A stretch of DNA of 64,000 bases, taken from the NCBI GenBank assembly GCA_033032865.1, contig JAWHQI010000201.1, positions 2,791,501 through 2,855,500 of the forward strand, given 5' to 3'. Position numbers and translations under genes: made by a program. The stretch's first letter is position 1. The number at the start of each line of letters is the position of its first letter. Below the pieces are notes generated by a model that was given only the letters and a program-made list of their open reading frames with translations, ran no database searches and had not been told where the DNA came from. The DNA is from Dactylorhiza incarnata (lineage: Eukaryota; Streptophyta; Magnoliopsida; Asparagales; Orchidaceae). Of the stretch, positions 43,941 through 53,417 are shown in pieces.

Positions 43941-44196
43941 CGCGCCAGATCTCTTTCCTTCTTTCTATAGATCTGATTCTTATGGAATTATATTATTCTT
44001 TTATAGCCGTTCTGAATCAGTCTCTCCTTCTAATTGATTCTTGGCTAAATTGATTAAGTTTATTATGGATAGTATTTGAAATCAGAATGATCTCTTTCCT
44101 TCTACAGAAATTTTGATTATGGAATCTTTTCTCTCTTACTATTTCTCTGACTGCTAATTGATTATTCTCCTATAGTATTCTTTGAATAAACAGAGC

Positions 44197-44204
44197 TATA
44201 AATA
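44197..44204 (+). promoter_or_regulatory. C2 LTR TATA box
   Basis: TATAAATA lies about 260 bp downstream of the motif array and is conserved in the 3' LTR at 50330-50337. Confidence 0.6.
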
Positions 44205-44940
44205 AGAGGGAAGTCGGTAGAGAAGAATGAGAAGTGATCCACTCCATACATTTGAAATAGAGGAAAAGCTCCCAAGAGAAAAGTGAGAAAAGCTGCGAGA
44301 AGTAATAGTGTGCTGAAGCAAACAACAAGCCTTCTTCTTCTTCTTCTTCTCTTTCTGAAGTCATACTGCTGCAATCTCTGATAGCTCTCATTGAAAGAGA
44401 AAAAGGCCTACAATCTCCTTCTCACTATAGAAGTGAGATTTCATTCACTATTTCTTGTGCTTCTAATCTTCTTGCTAAGAAGAAGATTCTTTCTTATTTC
44501 AATTACTTCTTCTACTTCTTCTTCTTATCTTCATTTCATTTTCAAACAGTGTAAAAGAGTTTTTAGAATCTCTCTTCAAAAAATTCAGTTGTACTGGTTC
44601 TAAGAGTCTCCTTATTAAAAGACTCGGGCTGGTTTTAAGAGTCTCCTTATCAAAAGACTCAGTACAAGATAGTGAATTCCTACCAAGGGGGTAGAAGAGT
44701 GGACTACCCAAAGTTTGGGGAACCACTATATTTCTTTGTGTTGTGCTGTGATTTTCATTTTGCTATTTCTTTCTTTATTTACTTAATTCTTGTTGGTGTG
44801 TGTGGGAAGCTTAAATCTGTGATTATTACACACACATATATATATATTTGTTAACTTTGCACAAAGTATTTTTAAATCTCTATTCACCCCCCCCCCCCCC
44901 CTCTAGAGAATTCTAGTGAGGTTAACTGTGCACTTTCAAT

Positions 44941-44952
44941 TGGTATCAAAGC
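44941..44952 (+). other. C2 primer-binding site, tRNA-iMet type
   Basis: TGGTATCAAAGC lies two bases after the LTR, the same spacing as in C1. Confidence 0.88.
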
Positions 44953-45035
44953 GAGGTTGATCAAAAAGGGATAACTCCTTAATAAAAAAGATCCTACCTC
45001 ATATATATATATATATATATTTCAAAAAAAAATTT

Positions 45036-47378
45036 ATGGCACAAATCAAGGAGTATGCTTCCACCAGACCACCAATGTGCAATCTTAAAAAGTTTGCAGT
45101 TTGGAAAACAAGAATTAGGATCTATATGAATTCTATTGATGAAGAATTGTTTAATGTTATTTTGACAGGTCCTCCCAAGCCTTATAGAAGAGACTCAAGT
45201 GGTAAAGTGACTCAAACACTTGTCCCAAGGGCTGAGTGGACAGTTGAAGAGAAGAAGGCAGGAACAAGTGATGCAAAAGCTGTGAACATTCTTGTCTCAA
45301 CCCTCTCAGATGAAATCTTTCAAAAGGTTGTTGACTGTGAATCAGCCAAAGAAATCTGGGAGGCTCTTACAGAGATAGTAGAAGGAAGTGCTGATGAAAG
45401 GAAAGATAGAAAGGCTCTATTGATCTCCCAATATGAGAACTTTCAAAAGAAGCATGAAGAAAGCATATCTGAGATGTATGACAGATTCAGTCTGATCATC
45501 AATCAATTAAGGAGCATGGATAGAGAGATCTCTCTCACAGAGATCAATGACAAATTGTTAATGAGTCTCCCAAGTTCATGGGACTCAAGAATATGGGCAA
45601 TAAGGGATACTAGAGGACAAAAGGAAATCTCAACAGATGCCCTCTTAGGAAAACTCAAATCTTATGAGCAACTACTGAAAACCAGAGAAGAGAAGGAAAG
45701 AAGGGAAAACACTCCAACCTCCTCAAAAGATAGAAACATTGCATTAAAAGCAACAGAAGAGGAAACCCCTATTACTGAAGAAGAATTATTCAGCCTCCTG
45801 GCCAGAAGATTCATGAAATGGGTCAGGAAAGATGGGTCTAGAAGGAGAGAGTCAAAACCAAGGTATGATAAGACTCCTACTAAAGACATTATTTGTTACT
45901 CCTGCAGGAAAACTGGACATATTGCTCCAGAATGTCCAGAAAATGCTGAGAAAAAGAAAGATCTGAAAAAGAAAGATCTCAAGAGGAAGGAGAAGAAGAA
46001 AGAAAGAGGCTTCATTGCAGAAGCTTGGAGTGAAACAGACTCTGAAGATAGCACCTCATCTAAAAGTGACAATGAAAAGTCTAAGCAAGAAGACGTATGC
46101 CTAATGGCTCTTGGAAGCACAGAAGAAGAATGTGTTGCTGAATCATGGATTGAAACAGGATCTGAAGGAAGCATCTCTTCAACAGCAAAAGCAAATAGCC
46201 TTATTCTCATAGAGGAATCTGAGGATAAGGATGAGGTAAGCATTTTTTATGAAATTGATTTTCTATGCGATGATTTTAAAAAGGATTTTGAAAGACTCTG
46301 TTTAGATCAACCAAAAGCTAAACAAGAAATTAAGGATCTAAAAGAACAAATTAATATGAGAAAAATAGAAGATACATGTTCAAAAAATTATGAACTAAGG
46401 TGTGAAATCTATAAAACAGAAAAGGAAATAAATCGTGCTAAAATAGAAAATCAACTCCTTAAGAATAAAGTATCCCAGGCAAAAGCTTTTGAAAAATCTA
46501 TAAATGTCAGAAGCCAAACACTTAAAGAAATCACTGACAAACAATATATGATACATAAGAATCTGGGGCTAGGGGCTGATCCTTCAAACAGTTCAACACC
46601 ATCTACCAAACCTGCTTGGATGAGCCCTGTTAAATTTACTAAACCCATAAATCAACAAACTTAGAAGAAGACTCACAAAATAAAGAAGAAGACTTTGCCT
46701 ACAAGGAGATAAACCACCTTGAAGAATCATCATCATACCATTCAGAAGAAAACTCTCAAACTACCTCTGAGAAGGCAACTAGGCCAAAAGAAACAAGTTA
46801 TAAAGAAACAAAACTCCAATCAGAAAAAGGGAAAAATAAAATCTGTGAAGACACAATTGCGTCGACTTCATATCGACGCATGAATGATAGTACGTCAAAC
46901 TTTACTCGACGCAATCTCTCAGATGCTTCAACCTCAAATCGACGCATGAATAAAATTGCGTCGACTTACAATCGACGCAACTACTTCCATGCATCGATTC
47001 CAGATCAACGCAATCTAGAGAAAGCGCCGAATACATATCGACGCAACTCTCAACATACGTCGAATAGATATCGACGCATAAAACCTCAGAGCAACTTAAA
47101 TACATGACATAGCTATTCTTCAAAAACTTTCTATCTTAACCCCCATTCAGGACCCATTCATCCTGATCAAAATATCTATCCTAATCAAAACTTTCATTCT
47201 GATCAAAACATCTATCCTAATCAAAACTTTTATCCTAATCAACAACTCTATCCTAATCAACATCTCTATCCCTCTCTAAACTTAAATTCCCATAATCTAA
47301 AGACAATTAGGTGTTATATCTGTAATAAAATTGGCCACACTGCCAAACAATGTTGGCACAATCAATCCAATTGTTTAT
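45036..47378 (+). pseudogene. gag: C2 gag: copia Gag with two CCHC knuckles, inverted-repeat array and YPNQ repeats
   Basis: The first 542 codons (45036-46664) are fully open. They hold the Gag core (KEYASTRPPMCNLKKFAVWKTR, IWEALTEIVEGSADERKDR), a CX2CX4HX4C knuckle (CYSCRKTGHIAPEC, about 45894-45935), Lys-rich and acidic stretches and a coiled coil. Near 46655 a frameshift leads to a second open frame that runs to a TGA at 47105-47107 and then on to 47378. This part has seven 11-residue repeats ending in RR (from the inverted-repeat array), about six (Y/H)PNQ-type repeats (47155-47275), and a second knuckle (CYICNKIGHTAKQC, near 47312-47353). The second knuckle matches the one ending E gag. 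Confidence 0.85.
46858..47078. repeat. C2 inverted-repeat array in gag (TGCGTCGA-N7-TCGACGCA), seven copies at 33 bp
   Basis: Copies start at 46858, 46891, 46924, 46957, 46990, 47023 and 47056, an exact 33-bp period. Copies 1 and 4 are perfect 8-7-8 inverted repeats. The right arm TCGACGCA is exact in six of seven; left arms vary more. Since 33 is a multiple of 3 the array stays in frame and encodes an 11-residue repeat with Arg-Arg at the right arm. Confidence 0.95.
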
Positions 47379-47760
47379 AAAATTAGTCCAAGGGTGACTT
47401 AGAAAACCTTAGGATTAGGAAGAAATAATCTCTCAAGAAAAACCTGGAATTTTCAGACAAAGTAAAAGTCACGTCGATCTCTTAATCGATGCATACGTCG
47501 ATAGGAAACCCTATCAGACTATACCGACGCATACATCGACTTCCACTCGACGCAACGTCGACTTCATAAAAAAGTGCGGCAATAATAAAATATTTTCAGT
47601 CACATCTACTGTTGTACCGAATAAACCTCGAGTTGTGTCTCGTGTCGACGTTTCACCTGACTTAAATAGACTCTTCAGTTAAAATTCAGCACGCTCCTTG
47701 CATCTCTCATCCTTCTCATTTCTCAATCCAGCCATCTCCTCCTCTCTCTCACTGACCTTA
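47379..47760 (+). other. C2 spacer between gag and ORF2, with more TCGACG words
   Basis: No credible ORF is present. Between 47471 and 47650 there are about eight cgtcga or tcgacg words, including an 8-7-8 copy at 47532-47554 (right arm TCGACGCA exact). This is where pol would lie in an autonomous Sirevirus. Confidence 0.7.
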
Positions 47761-49554
47761 ATGGCTCCCAAGATCAACTCTGGTTTCGATATTGATCTTG
47801 AATCCTTCCAAGCCGCCGCCGAAAACTATAAGAGCATCATAGCTCTCTTCACTGAAGCTGGTTTAGACAAACTCATTTCCACAAGATGCGGACTCCTAGA
47901 GACAGAACTCACTGAGTTAATGAATCATGTTCAGATATCTGAGCAAGGAGAGATCACAGGAACACTCTATGAGACACCTGTCTCAATCTCTGCAGAACAC
48001 CTTAGGGACACTTTTGATCTTCCATCAGGTACATACCAACACTATCCTTGTTCAAATCAAAAAGGGAAAGCAAATTATTTTCTAAAGATAACTAAATAAA
48101 TCTCCATCATCATTCCCTTATCAGGTGATGAACATGTGGAACTCACCCCTGAGGAAATTAAAAGTCTGTTAATCTCCATGAAGTTCTCCAAAGATAGACC
48201 AATCCACCTGAAGAAAATAGATTTTTCTGATGAATATAGGCTATTGGCAGACATAGTAGGAAAAGTTCTACTATGCAAAATCTCTGCCCATGATGCAGTG
48301 CCCAAGCAGCAACTGAAAATCATGGGGGCCCTTGTGCTGAAAAAGAAGGTTGACTGGGCCAGCTGCTTACTAAAAATGATAGGCTACAAATATTCTCACA
48401 AAGAGAATGCCTATATGATGATCATGAGTCAGGTAATCCTCCACTCCTTCCCTGACCTATGTAGGTCAAAAGGAATCCCCATTCCCCCTGGAAAAAGGAT
48501 GTCCATAGCCCTCTTCTCAAAATGGACCAGGCAAATCCCCAAGCCTGGTGCCATTCCTGACAGGACTCCCTATCCTCCTAACTCTCCTGTGCATCCATCT
48601 TCACCTCCTCCTCCACATACAAACATCTCTTCTCTACCAACATCATTCACACCAATAGTCTCTACAACCATCACAACTCTTATCTTACCTACATCTTCAC
48701 ATACTCCTGCTCAACCCTCCTCTATTCCTCCACCTCCTCTATCAAACACACCTCATCACAATGATACAGTCCTCTCTCCACCTTCATCACCTCCACCTCC
48801 ACCATTATCTCCTACTCCAACACACCTTGAACCATCTCCATCCACTAAAACTCTCATCACCTAGTGTATCCAGTCAGCAACCCAAGAATTTCAAGAAATG
48901 CTGGATGGACACTGCTCCCAACTTCACTCCTCCATCATGCACATGCAAACCCAAATAAATGCGGTCAATGCCTCTGTGCAATGCTTGAAGTCCTAGGTCT
49001 CTTCCTCTAAAGTGACCAAGTCTTTCTTAACCTCCTTGGCTAAGAAGGTCAAGAAGGGGGAGAAATTAGATGAAGAGCAGCTCTCAAGTCACAAATCTCT
49101 CTCACACAAGTCCCTTCCTACTTCAAAATCTGATAGTTTTGCACTGCTTAAGAAATTTGGGAATGAATTACTACCAGAGCTACATACTGAGGACCAGATA
49201 ACAAATGTACTCTCTATAGCAAGAGAAGCTACACAACAAGTAGTTCTCTTTCAAGGGGAGGCTAGCAGAGCAGAGAGAGAAGTTGAAAAGGAAACTGATG
49301 CTGAAGTTGAGAAAGAAAAAGAAGCTGAAGCTCAGGGGGAGCCAAATGCTGACATAACTAAAGCTGGAGCTGAGAAAGAAACTGAAGAGGCAGAAGTAGA
49401 AGGCTTAAAGGAAGTTCCAGCTCAGGGGGAACAAATTGCTGTGACTCAGGGGGAGCTGAGTGAACCACCTGTTACTGAGAAGGAGCAACCCTCTTCTCTA
49501 AAAACTTTAGTATTCACTAGGAAAAGAAAAACTCCTTCTACCCCTCCTGAGTGA
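47761..49554 (+). pseudogene. C2 ORF2: LLADIV-domain protein with Pro-rich linker and coiled coil; three in-frame stops
   Basis: One frame of about 598 codons runs from MAPKINSG at 47761 to 49554 with no frameshift. It is interrupted only by TAA 48097-48099, TAG 48862-48864 and TAG 48994-48996. Order of parts: an N-terminal domain (about 110 residues), the conserved domain with EYRLLADIVGKVLLCK and DWASCLLK, a Pro/Thr/Ser linker, a helical coiled-coil-like stretch, and a Glu/Lys-rich tail. The tail coding sequence contains three CAGGGGGA tracts (49333, 49423, 49447). It is homologous to E ORF2. Position and layout recall Sirevirus envelope-like genes, but I see no clear membrane segment. The biochemical role is unknown. 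Confidence 0.75.
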
Positions 49555-49723
49555 TGTGTTGAAAAATGTTGATATACTCTCTCCTCCATGCATAAATACT
49601 TATTATGAAGTCTGTGTATATGATTCTATTTTCTTCTAATTACTTAACATATTTCTTCTCTATATAAATGCCTTGCTGTGTTGATTAAAAGCTGGTACAA
49701 TTTCTCCCTGAATAGGGTTAAGA

Positions 49724-49738
49724 CAAATAGGGGGAGAT
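49724..49738 (+). other. C2 polypurine tract
   Basis: The tract acaaatagggggaga lies directly before the 3' LTR and matches the C1 tract at 54496-54510 almost base for base. Confidence 0.85.
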
Positions 49739-51049
49739 TGTTGGGGAAATGATTTATCTTAACCCCTAAAAATGAGTAGAATATAAATTCTAAGAATGAA
49801 AAATTAGTCTAAGTAAATATGCGTCGAATAGTATTCGACGCAGCGTCGAAGTGTAGTCGACGTTCCTCTCAGAATGAGTCGAAGTAACTCTAAACAGATT
49901 TCGACGTAACCTATGTCGACGTAACTCTGACTTCTAGTCAACGTATCTAGTGAAGTCGACGCACCTTAGTCGACGCACCTTCCATATTCTCCTCTCGACG
50001 TCCAGCCAGTCTGAAATCAACGCTTCCGGCAAATAGTAATAGACGCACGTCGATTCCTATGACAAATTCAAAACGCGCCAGATCTCTTTCCTTCTTTCTA
50101 TAGATCTGATTCTTTTGGAATTATACTATTCTTTTATAGCCGTTCTGAATCAGTCTTTCCTTCTAATTGATTCTTGGCTAAATTGATTAAGTTTATTATG
50201 GATATTATTTGAAATCAGAATGATCTCTTTCCTTCTACAGAAATATTGATTATGAAATCTTTTCTCTCTTACTATTTCTGTGACTGCTAATTGATTATTC
50301 TCCTATAGTATTCTTTGAATAAACAGAGCTATAAATAAGAGGGAGGTTAGCAGAGAAGAATGAGAAGTGATCCACTCCATACATTTGAAATAGAGGAAAA
50401 GCTCCCAAGAGAAAAGTGAGAAAAGCTGAGAGAAGTGATAGTGTGCTGAAGCAAACAACAAGCCTTCTTCTTCTTCTTCTTCTCTTTCTGAAGCCATACT
50501 GCTACAATCTCTGATAGCTCTCATTGAAAGGGAAAAAGGACTACAATCTCCTTCTCACTATAGAAGAGAGATTTCATTCACTATTTCTTGTGCTTCTAAT
50601 CTTCTTGCTAAGAAGAAGATTCTTTCTTGTTTCAATTACTTCTTCTTCTTATCTTCATTTCATTTTCAAACAGTGTAAAAGAGTTTTTAGAATCTCTCTT
50701 CAAAAAATTCAGTTGTACTGGTTCTAAGAGTCTCCTTATCAAAAGACTCAGACTGGTTCTAAGAGTCTCCCTATCAAAAGACTCAGTACAAGATAGTGAA
50801 TTCCTACCAAGGGGGTAGAAGAGTGGACTACCCAAAGTTTGGGGAACCACTATATTTCTTTGTGTTGTCCTGTGATTTTCATTTTGCTATTTCTTTCTTT
50901 ATTTACTTAATTCTTGTTGGTGTGTGTGGGAAGCTTAAATCTGTGATTGTTACACATCTATATATTTGTTAACTTTGCACAAAGTATTTTTAAATCTCTA
51001 TTCACCCCCTCCTCTAGAGAATTCTAGTGAGCTTAACTATGCACTTTCA
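49739..51049 (+). repeat. C2 3' LTR (1311 bp)
   Basis: It pairs with 43606-44938. It keeps the motif array in a better-preserved form and lacks the long C run of the 5' copy. Confidence 0.93.
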
Positions 51050-51054
51050 GCTGC

Positions 51055-51608
51055 ATTCTTCTATCTTTTGATGATGGCACTATGAACTATGCTTTATAAT
51101 GTTTTCATTTATATGAGATTATTGTGTTCATATGTGTGTATAAGGTGCGCCCCCATCCGTTCTCCATCCACCACTCCATCCACCACTCCATCAGCCTAGC
51201 AAAGAGGTGCTAACGGCCCTCAAAACCATTCGCCAGTGTGACCCATTCCATCAGCATGCCTTCTCGTCCATCCACCTAGCAAAGTAGTGCGTTCAAGGCC
51301 TACGTAGTTTCCATCTCGCCTAGCGAAGCAGTGCGCTCAAGGCCTGCATAGGAGTAGTTGATGTAGTTATTTTCTTTTATTTTCCACAAGCTAAATCACC
51401 CCCCCCCCACCCTTTTCGCATCCATCCGACCTAAAGGACTTCGATCTCAAGTCCTGCCTCAATAGTTAACTCCACCTTACTGTGTTCCTTTGAGATTCGA
51501 TACTTGGGAATTACTCGCCCATTTTATATTACTTGAACGATCGGTACACTGCCGTTTCGTGTCGCAGTCTCGCTACCGCCTAAAGCGGTGAGCTAGATTT
51601 GCGCATCA
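51055..51608 (+). repeat. G 3' LTR, second segment
   Basis: It continues 43605 after the C2 target copy (51050-51054) and matches 42228-42779. It ends GCGCATCA, followed by the aggta target copy (51609-51613). Confidence 0.9.
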
Positions 51609-51613
51609 AGGTA

Positions 51614-53417
51614 CCAGCTCTATGTGAAGAGCTCAATGGACTAAATCTACAGAAAGAAGATTCTACACCTCCATCAACTCAAAATCTTGAAGACAGTGAA
51701 GAAGAAGATCATCCAGATCTTGCTGACAGTTCAAATCAAATGACAGCTGAACAAATTCCCCAAGTGGATATTATTGCTGAACCAACTCCAACTGTTGACC
51801 ACATCACAGTTAGAGATCATCCAATATCTCAAGTGATTGGAGATATTTCAGCAGGTGTTCAAACAAGGCATAAACTACACCAAAATCAGATGCACACTTG
51901 TTTCCTATCACAAGTTGAACCTCAAACCATAAAAGATGCATAACAAGATCCAAACTTCTTGCAAAGCAAGAGGAGCTCAACCAATTTGAAAGGAACAAGG
52001 TTTGGGATTTTGTGACAAGACCAAAAGACCATCCAATTATTGGCACCAAGTGGGTCTTCAAGAACAAGCTTGATGATCAAGGCAACATAGTCAGAAACAA
52101 AGCAAGATTGGTAGCTCAGTGATATTCACAGGAAGAAGGAATTGACTATGATCAGACCTTTGCTCTTGTTGCAAGTCTTGAAGCTATAAGGATCTTTCTA
52201 GCCTTTGCCACATTCAAGAAATTCAAGGTATATCAAATGGATGTGAAGAGTGCATTCTTGAATGGAGACATCAAAGAAGAAGTCTATGTGGAACAACCAC
52301 CAGGTTTCATCTCTCCAACTCACTCCTCTTATGTATTTAAGCTTAATAAAGCTCTCTATGGTCTCAAACAAGCTCACAGAGCATTGTATGAGACCTTAGC
52401 TAGTTTTCTTTTGGAGAATAATTTCTGTAGAGGCATAGTTGATAAAACCTTATTTTTCAGGATACATAAAAATCAAACTTTACTAGTTCAAATATATGTA
52501 GATATTATTTTTGGCTCTACTGAATCAAATCTATGCAAAAGATTTTCTGATCTGATGCAATCTAAATTTAAAATGAGAAGTATGGGTAAGTTATCATACT
52601 TCCTTGGTCTTCAAGTGAAGAAAACTCCACATGGTATATTCATATCACAATCTAAGTATGCTAAGGAATTAGTGAAAAGGTTTGGTGTGTCTGATTCTTC
52701 CACCATGAAAACACCCATGCCCTCCAATGATGTTGTTGATACTAATGAATCAGGGAAACCTGTTGATCAGAAAGTATATTGAGAAATTGTTCGCTCATTA
52801 CTTTATTTAACAGCAAGTTGGCCTGATATAATGTTTGCTACATGTATTTGTGCTAGGATCCAAGTTAACCCCAAAGAATCTCACTTAATTTTACTAATCT
52901 AGGACTCTGGTATCCAACAACATCAGAATTTGAATTAACTGGATTCTCAGATTCTGATTATGCTGGATGCAGAGTAGATAAGAAAAGCACATCAGGAACT
53001 TTCCAGTTTCTTGGTGATAGGCTTGTGTCTTGGTTTTATATGAAACAAACATCTGTGACTACATCAAAAGCTGAAGCTGAATACATAGCTGCAGGTAGTT
53101 GCTGCACATAGATATTGTGGATACACAATCAGCTCCTAGACAATGGTGTCAATCTAAATAATTCAATTATATTTTGTGACAATACTAGTGCAATATTTAT
53201 AGCACAAAATCCAGTTCTCCATGACCATATTAGCACTAAACACATAGAAATTAGGCACCACTTTATCAGAGATAATGTGGATAAAAATAAAATTTGCCTA
53301 CAGCTCATTTCTACTGATTTGCAAAGAGCTGACATTTTCACCAAGCCCTTGGATGAAGAGAAACATATTTTCTGTATAAATCAGCTAGGTATGATAGATG
53401 GAGATTCAATATGTTAA
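51614..53417 (+). pseudogene. pol: C1 pol part 2: RT and RNase H, several lesions, second catalytic Asp of RT missing
   Basis: The frame continues from 34800. RT blocks GTKWVFKNKLDDQGNIVRNKARLVAQ, YQMDVKSAFLNGDI, EQPPGF and ALYGLKQA are clear. The usual YVDD is read as YVD followed by II (Asp codon 52501-52503), so one aspartate has been lost by a 3-bp deletion. Stops lie at 51941-51943, near 52120 (in place of Gly in AQGYSQ) and at 52780-52782. A deletion near 52895-52905 removes about 30 codons before RNase H. RNase H (GFSDSDYAGC, IIFCDNTSAI, IFTKPLDEE) ends at 53417. There is no ORF2 after it. Confidence 0.85.

Larger units (their letters stand above)
43606..44938 (+). repeat. C2 5' LTR (1333 bp)
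   Basis: It begins TGTTGGGGAAATG and ends GCACTTTCA. TCGACG words fill 43687-43940, including an 8-7-8 inverted repeat at 43687-43709 whose right arm reads TCGACGAA here but TCGACGCA in the 3' LTR. A TATA box lies at 44197-44204. A long C run (about 44887-44901) precedes ctctagag near the end. Confidence 0.93.
43606..51049 (+). mobile_element. C2: Sirevirus-like copia element with gag and ORF2 but no pol
   Basis: LTRs at 43606-44938 and 49739-51049 (about 3% divergent by eye in the first 700 bp) are flanked by gctgt and gctgc, one mismatch apart. The interior is 4.8 kb: primer site, gag with two CCHC knuckles, a spacer with inverted repeats, ORF2, and a polypurine tract. There is no protease, integrase, RT or RNase H. 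Its polypurine tract (aaatagggggagat), LTR end and primer position match C1, which suggests it uses C1-type enzymes. Confidence 0.9.
41297..51608 (+). mobile_element. G: gypsy LTR-LTR deletion derivative, interrupted by C2
   Basis: A complete LTR (41297-42779) is followed by a decayed tRNA-Asp primer site, about 60 bp of interior, and a second LTR lacking its first 178 bp (42842-43605 continued at 51055-51608). A perfect aggta duplication flanks the whole (41292-41296, 51609-51613). The interior and the start of the 3' LTR were removed by one deletion. The LTR is related to those of D and Athila2 (start TGATGAGTCC, end TTTGCGCATCA). Confidence 0.9.

Noticed and set aside
44887..44901. Long C run near the C2 LTR end as a functional tract
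   Set aside because: The 3' LTR has a much shorter run at the same place. It is more simply polymerase slippage or a sequencing length error.
45002..45020. AT dinucleotide run before C2 gag as a promoter
   Set aside because: It lies in the leader after the primer site and is a simple microsatellite; no support for transcription starting there.
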